DNA of 64,000 nt from Xylocopa sonorina (GCF_050948175.1 NW_027490133.1:1481473-1545472), one strand, 5' to 3'; shown: positions 1 to 14,268, counted from the first letter of the stretch. Notes: generated from the sequence alone by a model not told the origin. Made by a program: numbers and translations.

Positions 1-3000
1 CATGACACGTCGCAATGAATATTATATCTTATCATAAAACATACAAGTGAGATGCGATATCGCGATTTAAGAAGCATTAGATCTCTATTGCTTCGAAACG
101 TAGACATCTGCAAACGCTATTTCCTAGCAAGGAAGTGTAGCATTTACATTCTCTTGAAGTGAAAACGGGGTATACATGACATTTCGCACTGAATATTATA
201 TCTTATCATGAAACATAGTCATGAGATGCGATATCGCGGTTTAAGATGCATTTGAAATCTATTGCTTCGATACGTAGACATCTGCAAAAGCTATTTCCTA
301 GCAAGCAAGTGTCGCATTATATTGTTTTGAAGTGAATACGAGGTATACATGACACTTCGCAATCAATATTGTATGTTATCATGAAACATACGAATGAGAT
401 GCGATATCGCGTTCTAAGAAGAATTGGAACTCTATTTCTACGATACGTAGACATCTGCAGACGCTATTTCCTAGCAAGGAAGTGTAGCATTTACATTCTC
501 TTGAAGTGAATACGCGGTATACATGACACTTCGCAATGAATATTATATCTTATCATGAAACATAGAAATGAGATGCTATCTCGCGTTTTAAGAAGAATTA
601 AATCTCCATTTCTACGATACGTAGACATCTGCAGACGCTATTTCCTAGCAAGGGAGTGTCCCATTTACATTCTTTTGAAGTGTAGACGGGATATACATAT
701 CACTGCACAATGAATATTATATCTTATCATGATACATAGAAATGAGATGCGATATCGCGATTTAAGAGGCATTAGAACCCTAATGCTACGATACGTAGAC
801 ATCAGCAAACGCTATTTCCTAGCAAGGAAGTGTCGCATTTACATTCTTTTGAAGCGATTACGAGATATACATAACACTGCACAATGAATATTATATCTTA
901 TTATGAAACATAGAAATGAGATGCGATATCGCGATCTTAGAAGCATTAGAACTCTATTGCTTCGATACGTAGACATCTGCAAACGCTACTTCTTAGCAAG
1001 GAAGTGTCGCATTTACATTCTTTTGAAGTGAAAACGAGGTATACATGACACTCCGCAATGAATATTATATCTTATCATGAAACATAGAAATGAGGTGCGA
1101 TATCGCGTTTTAAGAAGCATTAGAACTCTATTGCCACGATACGTAGACATATGCAGACACTATTTCCTAGCATGGAAGTGTCGCATTTACAATCTTTTGA
1201 AGTGAAAACGAGGTATACATAACACTCGACAATGAATATTATATCTTATCATGAAACATAGGAATGAGATGCGAAATCGCGTTTTGAAAAGTATTAGAAA
1301 TCTAATTCTACGATACGTAGTCATCTGCGAACGCTATTTCCTAGCAAGCAAGTGTCGCAAATACATTCTGCTGAATTGAATACGAGGTAAACATGACACT
1401 TCGCAATGTATATTATAACTTATCATGTAACACAGAAATGAGATGAGATATGGCGATTCAAGGAGCATTAGAACTCTATTCCTTCGATACGTAGACATCT
1501 GCCAACGCTATTTCCTAGCAATGAAGTGTCGCATTTCAATTCATTTGAAGTGTATGCGAGGTATACAAGACACTTCGCAATGAATATTATATCTTATCAT
1601 GAAAGATAGAAATGAGATGCGCTATGGCGTTTTAAGAAGCATTTAAAATCTATTGCGACGATACGTAGATAACTGCAAGCGCTATTTCCTAGCAAGGAAG
1701 TGTCGCATTTACATTCTTTTGAAGTGAATACGAGGTATACATAACACTCCACAATGAATATTATATCCTGTCATGAAACATAGAAATGAGGTGCGATATC
1801 GCGATTTAAAAGGCTTTAGAAATCTATTGGGACGATACGTAGACATATGCAAACGCTATTTCCTAGCAAGGAAGTGCCGCATTTACAATCCTTTGAAGTG
1901 AATACCAGGTATACATAACACTGCACAATGAATATTATATCTTATCATGAAACACAGAAATGGGATACGATATGGCAATTTAAGAAGCATTAGAACTCTA
2001 TTGCTTCGATACGTAGATATCTGCAAACGCTATTTCCTAGCAAGGAAGTGTCGCATTTACATTCGTTTGAAGTGAATACGAGGTATACATGACACTTTGC
2101 AATGGATATTATATCTTATCATGAAACATAGAAATGAGAATCGATATCGCGTTTTAAGAAGCATTAGAATACTATTGCTTCGATAAGTAGACATCTGCAA
2201 ACGCTATTTGATAGCAAGGAAGTGTCGGATTTACATTCTGTTGAAGTAAATACGCTTCATACATAACACTCCACAATGAATATTATATCTTATCATGAAA
2301 CATAGAAAAGAGATGCGATATCGCAATTTAAAAAGCATTAGAACTCTATTGGTGCGATACGTAGACATCTGGAAACGTAGTTCCCTATAATGGAAGTGTC
2401 GCATTTCCATTCAATTGAAGTGTATGCGAGGTATACTTGACACATCACAGTGTATATTATATCTTATCACGTAACATAGAAAGGAGATGCGATTTCACGT
2501 TTTAAGAAGCATGGAACTCTATTGCTTCGATACGTAGACATCTGCAAACGCTATTTCCTAGCAAGGAGGTGTCGCATTTACCTTCATTTGTACTGTATGC
2601 GAGGTATACATGACACTTCGCAATGAATACTATATCCTTTCATGAAACATAGAAATGAGATGCGATATCGCCTATTAAGTAGCATTAGAACCCTATTGCT
2701 TCGATACGTAGACATCTGGAAACGTAATTCCCTATAATGGAAGTGTCGCATTTACATTCAATTGAAGTGTATGCGAGGTATACTTGACACTTCGCATTGA
2801 ATATTATATCATATCATGGATCATAGGAATGAGATGCGACATCTTGTTTTAAGATGCATTAGAACTCTATTGCTTCGATACATAGATATCTGCAAACGCT
2901 ATTTCCTAGCAAGGAAGTGTCGCATTTACAGTCGTTTGAAGTGAATACGAGGTATACATGACACTTCGCAATGGATATTATATCTTATCATGAAACATAG

Positions 3001-6000
3001 AAATGAGAATCGATATCGCGTTTTAAGAAGCATTAGAATTCTATTACTTCGATACGTAGACATCCGCAAACGCTATTTAATAGAAAGGAAGTGTCGCAGT
3101 TACATTCTTTTGAAAGGAATACGAGGTACACATGACACTTCGTTCTGAATATTATATTTTATCATGAAACATAGACATGTGATGCGATATCGCGTTTTAC
3201 GAAGCATAAGAACTCTATTGCTTCGATACGGAGACAACTGCAAATGCTACTTCCTAGTAAGGAAGCGTCGCATTTACATTCATTTGAAGTGTATGCGAGG
3301 TATAAGTGACACTTCGCAATGAATATTATATCTTATTGTGAGACATAGAAATGATGCGGTATCGCGATTTAAGATGCATTAGAACTCTATTGCTTCGGTA
3401 CGTAGACATCTGCAAACGCTACTTCCTAGCAAGGAAGTGTCGCATTTACATTCTTTTGAAGTGAATACGAGGTATGCATAACACTGCACAATGAATACTA
3501 TATCTTATCATGAAACATAGAAATGAGATGCGATAGCGCGATTTACGAAGCATTAGAACTCCATTGCTTCGATACGTAGACATCTGCAAACTCTATTTCC
3601 TAGAAAGGAAGTGTCGCATTTACATTCAGTTGAAGTGTATGCGCAGTGTACATGACACTTTGCAATGAATATTACATCTTATCATGAAATCATAGATATG
3701 AGATGCAATATCGCGGTTTAAAAAGCATTAGAACTCTATTGCTTCGATACGTAGACATCTGCAAACGCTATTTCCTAGCAAGGAAGTGTTGCATTTACAT
3801 TCTTTTGAAGTGTAGACGAGGAATACATAACACTTCGCAACGAATATTATATCTTATCATCAAACTTAGATATGAGATGCGATATCGCGATAGAAGAAGC
3901 ATTTGAACTCTATTGCTTCCATACGTAGACATCTGCAGACGCTACTTCCTAGCAAAGAATGGTCGCATTTACATTCGCTTGAAATGAATACGTGGTATAC
4001 ATAACCCTTCCAACTCAATATTATATCCTATCATGAAACATAGAAATGGGATGCGATATCGCGTTTTAAGAAGCATCAGAACTCTACTGCTACGATACGT
4101 AGACATCTGCAAACGCTATTTAGTCGCACGGAAGTGTCGCATTTACATTCTTTTAAAGTGAATACGAGGTACACATAACACTCCACAATGAATATTATAC
4201 TTTATCACTAAACATAGAAATGAAATGCGATATCGCGAATTGAGAAGCATTAGATCTCTATTCCGTCGATACGGAGACATCTGCAAGCGCTATATCCCAG
4301 CAAGGAAGTATCGCAATTACAATCTTTTTAAGTAAATACGAGGTATACATAACACTCCACAATGAATATTATATCTTGTCACGAAATATAGAAATGGGAT
4401 GCGATATCGCGATTTAAGAAGCATTAGAACCCTATTGCTACGATACGTAGACATCTGCAAACGCTATTTCCTAGCAAGAAGGTGTCGCATTTACATTCCT
4501 TTGAAGTGAATACGAGGTACACATAACACTCCACAATGAATATTATATCTTATCGTGAAACATAGAAATGAGATGCGATATTGTGATTTAAGTAGCATTA
4601 CAACTCAATTGCCTCGATACGTAGGCATCTGGAAACGCTATTTCCCTGAAAGGATGTATCGCATTTTGATTCGTTTGAAGTGTAGATGAGGAAAACATAA
4701 CACTTGGCAATTAATATTGTATCCTATCATGAAGCATAGGAATGAGATGCGATATCGCGTATTAAGAAGCTTTAGAACACTATTGCTACGATACGTAGAC
4801 ATCTGCAAACGCTATTTCCTAGGAAGGAAGTGCCGCATTTACATTCTTTTGAAGTAAATACGCTTCATACATAACACTCCGCAATGAATATTATACCCTA
4901 TCGTGAAACATAGATTTGAGATGCGATCTCGCGATATAAGAAGCATTAGAACTCTATTGCTACGGTACGTAGACATCTGCAAACGCTATTTCCTAGCAAG
5001 GAAGTGTCGCATTTACATTCTTTTGATGTGGATACGAGGTATTCATAACACTTCGCAATGAATATTATATCTTATCATGAAACATAGAAGTGAGGTGCGA
5101 TATCTCGTTTTATGAAGCATTAGAAACCTATTGCATCGATACGTAGGCATCTGCCAACGCTACTTCCTAGCAAGGAAGTGTCGCATTTACATTCTTTTGA
5201 GGTGAATACAAGGTATACATGACGCTTCGCAATTAATATTATATCTTATCATGAAACATAGAAATGAGATTCGATATCCCGTTTCAAGAAGCATTAGAAC
5301 TCTATTGCTTCGATACGTAGACATCTGCAAACGCTATTTCCTAGCAAGGAAGTGTCGCATTTACATTCATTTGAAGTGAATACGAGGAATACACGAAACT
5401 TCGCAATTAATATTATATCTTATCATGAAACATAGAAGTGAGATGCGATATCACGTTTTAAGAAGCATTAGAACCCTATTGCTACGATACGTAGATATCT
5501 GCAAACGCTATATCCTAGCAAGGAAGTGTGGCATTTACATTATTCTGAAGTGAATACAAGGTACACATGACACTTCGCAATTAATATTATATCTTATCAT
5601 GAAACATAGAAATGAGATGCGATATCCCGTTTCAAGAAGCATTAGAACTCTATTGCTTCGAAACGTAGGCATCTGGAAACGTAGTTTCCTAGCAATGAAG
5701 TGTCGCATTTACATTCTTTTGAAGTGAATACGTGGAATACATGGTTCTTCGCAATGAATATTATATCTTATCTTGAAACATAGAAATGAGATGCGATATG
5801 GCTATTTAAGAAGCATTAGAACTCTATTGCTACGATACGTAGACATCTGCAAACGCTACTTCTTAGCAAGAAAGTGTCGCATTTACATAGTTTTGAAGTG
5901 AATACGAGGTATACATGACACTTCGCAATGGATATTATATCTTATCATGAAACATAGAAATGTGAATCGATATCGCGTTTTAAGAAGCATTAGAACTCTA

Positions 6001-9000
6001 TTGCTTCGATACGTAGACATCTGCAAACGCTATTTCCTAGCAAGGAAGTGTCGCATTTACATTCATTTGAAGTGAATACGAGGAATACACGAAACTTCGC
6101 AATTAATATTATATCTTATCATGAAACATAGAAGTGAGATGCGATATCACGTTTTAAGAAGCATTAGAACCCTATTGCTACGATACGTAGATATCTGCAA
6201 ACGCTATATCCTAGCAAGGAAGTGTGGCATTTACATTATTCTGAAGTGAATACAAGGTACACATGACACTTCGCAATTAATATTATATCTTATCATGAAA
6301 CATAGAAATGAGATGCGATATCCCGTTTCAAGAAGCATTAGAACTCTATTGCTTCGAAACGTAGGCATCTGGAAACGTAGTTTCCTAGCAATGAAGTGTC
6401 GCATTTACATTCTTTTGAAGTGAATACGTGGAATACATGGTTCTTCGCAATGAATATTATATCTTATCTTGAAACATAGAAATGAGATGCGATATCGCGA
6501 ATTAAGAATCGTTAAACTCCATTGCTACGATGCGCAGACATTTGCAAACGCTATTTCCTAGCAAGGAATTGTCACATTTACATTCTTTTGAAGTGAATTC
6601 GAGGTATACATGACACTTCGCAATGAATATTATATCTTGTCACGAAACTTAGAAGTGAGATGCGACATCTCGTTTTAAGAAGCATTAGAACTCTATTGCT
6701 ACGATACGTAGATATCTGCCAACGCTACTTCCTAGCAAGGAAGTGTGGCATTTACATTATTCTGAAGTGAATACAAGGTACACATGACACTTCGCAATTA
6801 ATATTATATCTTATCATGAAACATAGAAATGAGATGCGATATCCCGTTTCAAGAAGCATTAGAACTCTATTGCTTCGAAACGTAGGCATCTGGAAACGTA
6901 GTTTCCTAGCAATGAAGTGTCGCATTTACATTCTTTTGAAGTGAATACGTGGTATACATGGTTCTTCGCAATGAATATTATATCTTATCATGAAACATAG
7001 AAATGAGATGCGATATGGCTATTTAAGAAGCATTAGAACTCTATTGCTACGATACGTAGACATCTGCAAACGCTACTTCTTAGCAAGAAAGTGTCGCATT
7101 TACATAGTTTTGAAGTGAATACGAGGTATACATGACACTTCGCAATGGATATTATATCTTATCATGAAACATAGAAATGTGAATCGATATCGCGTTTTAA
7201 GAAGCATTAGAATTCTATTGCTTCGATACGTATACATATGCAGACCCTTTTTCCTAGCAAGGAAGTGTCGCATTTACATTCTTCCGAACTGAATACGAGG
7301 TATACTTAACACTCCACAATGAATATTATATCTTATCATGAAACCAAGAAATTAGGATCGATTTCGCGATATAGGAAGCTTTAGAACTCCTTTGCTACGA
7401 TACGTAGACATCTGCAAAAGCAATATCCTAGCAACGAAGTGTCGCAATTACAATCTTTTGAAGTGAATACGAGGTATACATAACACTCCACAATGAATAT
7501 TATATCCTATCATGAAACACAAAAATGAGTTGCGATATGGCGATATAAGAAGCATTAGAACACTTTTGCTTCGATACGTAGACACCTGTAAACGCTATTT
7601 CCTATCAAGGAAGTGTCGCATTTACATTCATTTGAAGTGAATGCGAGGTATACATAACACTCCACTCTGAATATTATATCTTATCATGAAACATAGAAAG
7701 GAGATGCTATAAAGCGATCTAAAATGCATTAGAACTCTGTTGCTACGATACGTTGACATCTGCAAAAGCTATATAATAGCAGGGAAGAGTCGCACTTACA
7801 TTCTTTTGATGTGAATACGAGGTATACATAACACTCCACTGTGAATATTATATCTTGTCATGAAATATAGGAATGCGATGCGATATCGCGATTTAAGAAG
7901 CATTAGAACACAATTGCTTCGATACGGCGACATCAGCAAACGCCATTTCCTAGCAAGGAAGTGCCGTATTTACATACTATTGAAGTGAATGCGAGGTATA
8001 CATAACACTACACAATGAATATTATATCTTATCACGAAACATAGAAATGAGATGCAATATCGCGATTTAAGAAGCATTAGAACTCTATTGCTTCGATACC
8101 CAGATATCTGCAAACGCTACTTCCTAGCAACGAAGTGTCGCATTTACATTCTCTTCATGTGAGTACGAGGAATACATGAAACTTCGCAATGAATATTATA
8201 TCTTATCATAAAGCATAGAAATGAAATGCGATATCCCGTTTCAGGAAGCATTAGAACTCTATTGCTTCGATACGTAGACGTCTGCAAACGCTATTTCCTA
8301 GCAAGGAAGTGCCGCAATTACGTTCGTTTGAAGTTAATACGAGGTATACATGACACTTCGCAATGAATATTATATCCTATCATGAAACATCGAATTGAGA
8401 TGCGACATCTCGTTATAAGAGGCATTAGAACTCTATTGTTTCGATACGTAGACATCTGGAAACGCTATTTCCTAGCAAGGAAGTGTCGCATTTACATTCT
8501 TTATAAGTGAATACGAGGAACACATGAAACTTCGCAATGAATATTATATCTTATCATGAAACATGGAAATGAGATGCGATATCGCGTTTTAAAAAGCATT
8601 AGAACGCTATTGCTACGATACGTAGATATCGGCAGACGCTATTTCCTAGCACGGAAGTGTCGCATTTACATTCTTTTCAAGTGGCGACGAGGTGTACACA
8701 ACACTTCGCAATGAATATTATATCTTGTCATGAAACATAGAAATGAGATGCGATATCGCGTTCTAAGAAGCATTAGAACTCTATTGCTACGATACGTAGA
8801 CACCTGCAAACGATATTTCCTAGCAAGGAAATGTCGCATTTTCATTCTTTTGAAGTGAATGCTAGGTATGCATGACAATTCGCAATGAATATTATATCTT
8901 GTCATGAAACATAGAAATGAGATGCTATATCGCGTTTTAAGGGGTATTAGATCTCTATTGCCTCGATACGTAGACATCTGCAAACGTTATTTCCTAACAA

Positions 9001-11595
9001 GGAAGTGTCGCATTTACATTCATTTGAAGTGAATACGAGGAATACACGAAACTTCGCAATTAATATTATATCTTATCATGAAACATAGAAGTGAGATGCG
9101 ATATCACGTTTTAAGAAGCATTAGAACCCTATTGCTACGATACGTAGATATCTGCAAACGCTATATCCTAGCAAGGAAGTGTGGCATTTACATTATTCTG
9201 AAGTGAATACAAGGTACACATGACACTTCGCAATTAATATTATATCTTATCATGAAACATAGAAATGAGATGCGATATCCCGTTTCAAGAAGCATTAGAA
9301 CTCTATTGCTTCGAAACGTAGGCATCTGGAAACGTAGTTTCCTAGCAATGAAGTGTCGCATTTACATTCTTTTGAAGTGAATACGTGGAATACATGGTTC
9401 TTCGCAATGAATATTATATCTTATCTTGAAACATAGAAATGAGATGCGATATCGCGAATTAAGAATCGTTAGAACTCCATTGCTACGATGCGCAGACATT
9501 TGCAAACGCTATTTCCTAGCAAGGAATTGTCACATTTACATTCTTTTGAAGTGAATACGAGGTATACATGACACTTCGCAATGAATATTATATCTTGTCA
9601 CGAAACTTAGAAATGAGATGCGACATCTCGTTTTAAGAAGCATTAGAACTCTATTGCTACGATACGTAGATATCTGCAAACGCTATATCCTAGCAAGGAA
9701 GTGTGGCATTTACATTATTCTGAAGTGAATACAAGGTACACATGACACTTCGCAATTAATATTATATCTTATCATGAAACATAGAAATGAGATGCGATAT
9801 CCCGTTTCAAGAAGCATTAGAACTCTATTGCTTCGAAACGTAGGCATCTGGAAACGTAGTTTCCTAGCAACGAAGTGTCGCATTTACATTCTTTTGAAGT
9901 GAATACGTGGTATACATGGTTCTTCGCAATGAATATTATATCTTATCTTGAAACATAGAAATGAGATGCGATATCGCGAATTAAGAATCGTTAGAACTCC
10001 ATTGCTACGATGCGCAGACATTTGCAAACGCTATTTCCTAGCAAGGAATTGTCACATTTACATTCTTTTGAAGTGAATACGAGGTATACATGACACTTCG
10101 CAATGAATATTATATCTTGTCACGAAACTTAGAAATGAGATGCGACATCTCGTTTTAAGAAGCATTAGAACTCTATTGCTACGATACGGAGACATCTTAA
10201 AACGCTATTTCCTAGCAAGGAAGTATCGCATTTACACTCTTTTGAAGTGAATACGTGGTATACATGACACTTCGCAATGAATATTATATCTTATCATGAA
10301 ACATAGAAATGAGATGCGATATAGCGAATTAAGAATCGTTAGAACTCTATTGCTACGATACGTAGACATTTGCAAACGCCATTTCCTAGCAAGGAAGTGT
10401 CGCATTTACATTCTTTTATAGTGAATACGAGGTATACATGACACTTCGCAATGAATATTATATCTCATCATGAAACATAGAAATCAGATGCGACATCTCG
10501 ATTTAAGAAGCATTAGAACTCTATTGCTTCGAAACGGAGACATCTGCAAACGCTATTTCCTAGCAAGGAAGTATCGCATGTACACTCTTTTGAAGTGAAT
10601 ACGTGGTATACATGACACTTCGCAATTAATATTATATCTTATCATGCAACATAGAACTGAGATGCGATATCCCGTTTAAAGAAGCATTAGAGCTCTATTG
10701 CTTCGATACGTACACATCTGGAAACGCTATTTCCTAGAAGGGAAGTGTCGCATTTACATACCTTTGAAGACGAGGAATACATAGCACTTCGCAATGAATA
10801 TTATATGTTATCATGAAACATACAAATAAGATGCGATATGGCGTTTAGGGAGGCATTATAACTCTAATGATACGCTACGTAGACATCTGTAAACGCTACT
10901 TCCTTGCAAGGAAGTGTCGCATTTACAATCATTTGAAGTGTGGACGAGGAATGCATAACAGTTCGCAATGAATATTATATCTTATCATCAAACGTTAAAA
11001 TGAGATGCGACATCCCGATTTAAGAAGCATTAGAACCATATTGCTTCGATACGTAGACATCTGCAAACGCTATTTCCTAGCAAGGAAGTGTCGCATTTAC
11101 ATTCATTTGAAATGTATGCGAGGTGTAAGTGACACTTCGTAATGAATATAATATCTTATCATGAAACGTAGAAATGAGATGCGATATCTTGTTCTAAGAA
11201 GCTTTAGAACACTATTGTTGCGATACGTAGACATATGCAAACGCTATTTCCTAGCAAGGAAGTGTTGCATTCACTTTCTTTTGGAGTGAATAAGAGGCAT
11301 ACATGACACTTCGCAATGAATATTATATCTTATCATGAAACATAGATATGAGATGCGATATCTCGTTTTAAGATGCATTAGAACTCTAATTCTTCGATAC
11401 GTAGACATCTGGAAAAGCTATTTCCTAGCAAGGAAGTGTTGCATTCACTTTTTTTTGGAGTGAATACGAGGTATACATGACACTTCGCAATGAATATTAT
11501 ATCTTATCATGAAACATAGAAATGAGATGCGATATCGCGTTTTGAGAAGCATTAGAACTCTACTGCTTCGATACGCAGATATCTGCAAACGCTAC
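1..11595 (+). repeat. 174-bp satellite array, block 1
   Basis: About 67 head-to-tail monomers; successive CATGAC/CATATC anchors at 1, 175, 348, 522 and 696 give a period of 173-174 bp. The best conserved parts of the monomer are CGATACGTAGACATCTGC, TTCCTAGCAAGGAAGTGTCG and the palindrome GCGATATCGC. Monomers differ from one another mostly by substitutions, with few indels. The 174-bp length is a multiple of three, so spurious open frames run across one or two monomers, but stops recur in every copy and nothing here looks coding. The block ends at the 4-bp target CTAC (11592-11595) of the Gypsy insertion. Confidence 0.98.
5286..10160 (+). repeat. Higher-order repeat zone in the satellite
   Basis: Multi-monomer blocks recur nearly unchanged. 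About 515 bp at 5286-5800 recurs at 5982-6496 (offset 696, four monomers). Roughly 980 bp from about 6040 to 7015 recurs from about 8997 to 9972 (offset 2957, 17 monomers). A 522-bp (three-monomer) repeat is visible at 9454 versus 9976, marked by the variant GCGAATTAAGAATCGTT. The segment starting GGCTATTTAAG at 5800 recurs at 7017 (offset 1217, seven monomers). This is local amplification by unequal exchange; no single fixed higher-order period covers the zone. Confidence 0.85.
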
Positions 11596-12926
11596 TGTGA
11601 CGTCAGGCGTGCCGCCTGCCACCCTCTCAACGCACCACAGCAACCACCCTCACGCGCCTGCACCACCTGCAACACCCAGGCGCAACTCGCCGTCTGTCTC
11701 ACTCCAGGGGACATACCCTCCGTCTCACTCGCACCCGCAGAGGTGCTCGGCGTCTCTCTCACTCCAAGGGACCTACCCTCCGTCTAACTCGCACCCGCAG
11801 ATGTGTTCGCCTTCTCCCTCGCTCCAAGGGCAACACATTCTGTCTCACTCGCACCGAGGACCTCGTGCGTCATCTCGCTCGCACCAAGGACCATGTGCGC
11901 TGTCTCGCTCCCACTCAAGGTGCCATCCACCGTCTCACTCTTACCTGCAGGGAAACTCGCCCTCTCGCTCACTCCAGGGACGTACCAGGTGAATCAACCT
12001 CTACGAGATTCTAATTTCCTACTTGTATCTCTATAATCATAAGAGCGCTAATTAAATAAGCCGCGACGCGCGAGATCGCGACCGCCTCAGCGGCACGCGC
12101 CGCTAACCCCACCACGCAACGCCAAGACCCCACTCGGGCGTCCACAACTCGCACCTACGTTCGCACGCGACCGAAGCGCTCCGAGAGTCGAGGAGGTCGC
12201 AGACGCATCTTGGGAGACACTGTCAGTCAGTACCGTCAGTACGGTACAGTTCTATCTCGCCTTCGGGCACTTCCAATTCCAAGTCTCTTCCAAGTCGCGC
12301 CTTAGGGCCGTCGCGCAGCCTCGATGAGGTTCCTAGTTCAAAGTCCTTGTTCTAATTCCTAATTCATAGTTAACCTAGTCTTAATACTTAGAAATAATTG
12401 TTCTTGTACTCTTTGATTTAGAATATACTTTGTTATTTTTCTACCACATCAAGTTCCAGTTCATTCCAACTCCATTTCTAAATTCAATTATATTTTAATA
12501 CAAATTCTTCCAAGTTCGTAACAACTTGAGTGTTTATAAACGAACTCTTCGCGCCGGGAGGAAGAATTTAATCCATTATCTCGTGCGGAATACGTTGGTG
12601 AAACGCCAGAATTCTTCGTTCATCGACGGACGTCGACATTCATCGCAGCTCCACCGTCACAACGCCGATTTCAGCCAGCCGTACGCCGACTCCTCCCCCG
12701 AGAACGACCCTCGACGATCGCCACATCTGAAAGCAGAAGAGGGAAATCAGCGAAAGGTAAGTAAAATCCTTCCTTACACGCGTTCGCGATTGTTTACGGT
12801 GCCCGCGTCTTGCCAGAATCGACGAACCCGGTCATACGCGTTTTATACCGGACCGAATTCTCGACAAAAATGCTTGTGTCATACAGCCTCCTGGGATACG
12901 AATAATTTGTTCGCCAGGACGTGACA
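11596..12926 (+). repeat. 5' LTR of the family A element
   Basis: Begins TGTGACGTCAGG and ends GGACGTGACA; 1331 bp. It is shorter than the 3' LTR (1540 bp) mainly because a segment of roughly 210 bp, corresponding to about 25280-25490 of the 3' LTR, is missing near 12005. The U3 part contains a variable in-frame 60-bp repeat encoding serine/proline/histidine-rich 20-residue units. The pol-frame reading begins with VTSGVPPATL but stops early (TGA at about 11990). A perfect hairpin, arms GTACCGT/ACGGTAC with loop CAGT, lies at 12230-12247. Confidence 0.95.
12526..12756 (+). CDS. LTR-encoded basic peptide exon, family A 5' LTR copy
   Basis: Open frame matching a peptide found in all four LTR families of this window: KRTLRAGRKN near the start and PYAxxxxxNDPRR near the end, followed at 12757 by a consensus splice-donor sequence (AAAG|GTAAGT). 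In family A no ATG is present in frame; the frame opens after a TAA at 12496-12498, and the nearest start-like codon is TTG at 12526. Families B, C and D have an ATG at the corresponding place. The role is unknown. The basic, arginine-rich N-terminus would fit nucleic-acid binding, but that is inference. A hairpin with arms CAAGTT/AACTTG (12511-12528) sits directly at the 5' end of the frame. Confidence 0.55.
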
Positions 12927-13001
12927 TAATTTCTGGTGACAGCGGTGGTATATTCGCGTATAACTTATCGGAAATTCTGCTGAATAAGTGTACGAACAGC
13001 C
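12927..13001 (+). other. Gypsy leader and putative primer-binding region
   Basis: Non-coding leader between the LTR end and the first gag-like ATG. A primer-binding site would be expected within a few bases of the LTR; TGGTGACAGCGGTGG starts a few bases downstream of it and begins with the required TGG, but I could not match it to a named tRNA. ACAG|CC just before 13002 could serve as a weak splice acceptor. Confidence 0.4.
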
Positions 13002-14268
13002 ATGGCGACGCGCACGCCGACAAAGCGAACGCGGCTTCAGGTACAATAGGACGCCGCCGCAACCGAATCCGATACTCACCGAACGTTAGATTTTCACGAT
13101 GCTCTCGCAATCGACGCCGCCGGACCTTCAAACGATAATACGGATAAAGAACAAGCGATCGCTACGTTATATCGCCAAATAGATTTCATGCGTTGGGAAT
13201 TGGAATCCTTACGCGCGGCACAATCCGCAAACGCCGACACGTAGCTCAGGGTCCGATTCACCAAACTCTCGAACAGATAGGTTTATTTTTCGCGAAGCAA
13301 TAGATAGCATCCCTATATTCGATGGCAAAAACTTGCCAACATTACAGTTCGAGCGGGCCTGTAAACGGCCAAGGGAGTTGATTTCACCCGAAGGAGAACC
13401 CTCGTTCACCAAACTCATTGTCAATCGTTTACGCGGCTGTGCATACCTGGCCGTAGAGGACGAGCAATGCTCTTCGGTCGGACAACTGACCGATATTCTA
13501 CGAGCCGCATTCGGAAATACAAAGTCAACCGACCATTACAGGGGCGAACTAACTAATACTTTCATGCGCCCAGGAGAACATATCCTCGATTTCATAGGTA
13601 GAATTAAAGACCTACGTAACGCAGCAATCGACTGCGAACGGTTCGATTCCGCCGAATTAGTAAATTCACGTTACGGAATAGACGCGCTTACGCTTAGGTG
13701 TTTTTGCGACGAGCTTATCCCGGAAATTCGACATTCGATGAACACGCGATTGTACGAAACATACGCGGACGCGTTCGCTCACGCTAAGGAGTTGTACAGG
13801 CGAAACGAATTAGACAAAGAGAGACTCTCCTCGTCGCGTCTCCGTACAGAAAATTTTCACTTCGAGCGCCGGCAAGAAACGGTTTGCGCTCGTTGTAATA
13901 GTCGCGGTCATGTCACCCGCGATTGCAGGTACGCATATCATAGACCGTCAGTCACGTAACCACGGGAAGAAACCCCGAGGTATCCTCGACAGGAACGACC
14001 GCCTGTAACGGGACCTCCGCGCGGTCAGTACGCACCGCCCGATCGACGGGATCTCGTTTGTAGGTACTGCCGAAACCTGGGACATAGCATAGACGAATGT
14101 CGAAAGCGACAATTTAATAATGTCGGAAATAACGTTTCGCGCCCGAATCCGGGAAACGCGAACGGCCTCCCGACCCGCCGCGAGACGGTACGCGAGGCCG
14201 GCTACGATCGCCGAGTTCCCGCCTTAACGAACGACGAGTCAATCTCGATAATAGAAGAGCAGCAGTAA
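13002..14268 (+). pseudogene. Gypsy gag, frame-broken
   Basis: Structural capsid/nucleocapsid gene. The first ATG (13002) opens a frame that stops after 15 codons. A helical, charged stretch is read in another frame up to the TAG near 13242. The main frame is then open from about 13249 through the capsid-like region, with a TAA at 13957-13959, after which the same frame continues to the TAA at 14266-14268. Two CCHC zinc knuckles (CX2CX4HX4C) are visible in that frame, at 13885-13926 and 14059-14100, which identifies it as retroelement gag. The pol frame overlaps its 3' end in the -1 frame, as expected if pol is made by ribosomal frameshifting. Confidence 0.85.

Noticed and set aside
8666..8983. 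Antisense frames in the satellite (also 39908-40255, 45358-45558, 51055-51288)
   Set aside because: Reverse-strand reading of the same monomer; same periodic argument.
11784..11972. Reverse-strand frames in the U3 repeats of family A (also 24852-25241, 45706-45966)
   Set aside because: Shadows of the repetitive forward frame; the forward frame is supported by continuity with pol and by families B-D.
12927..12960. A named tRNA primer-binding site
   Set aside because: A TGG-starting candidate exists, but I could not match it to a tRNA 3' end with confidence.
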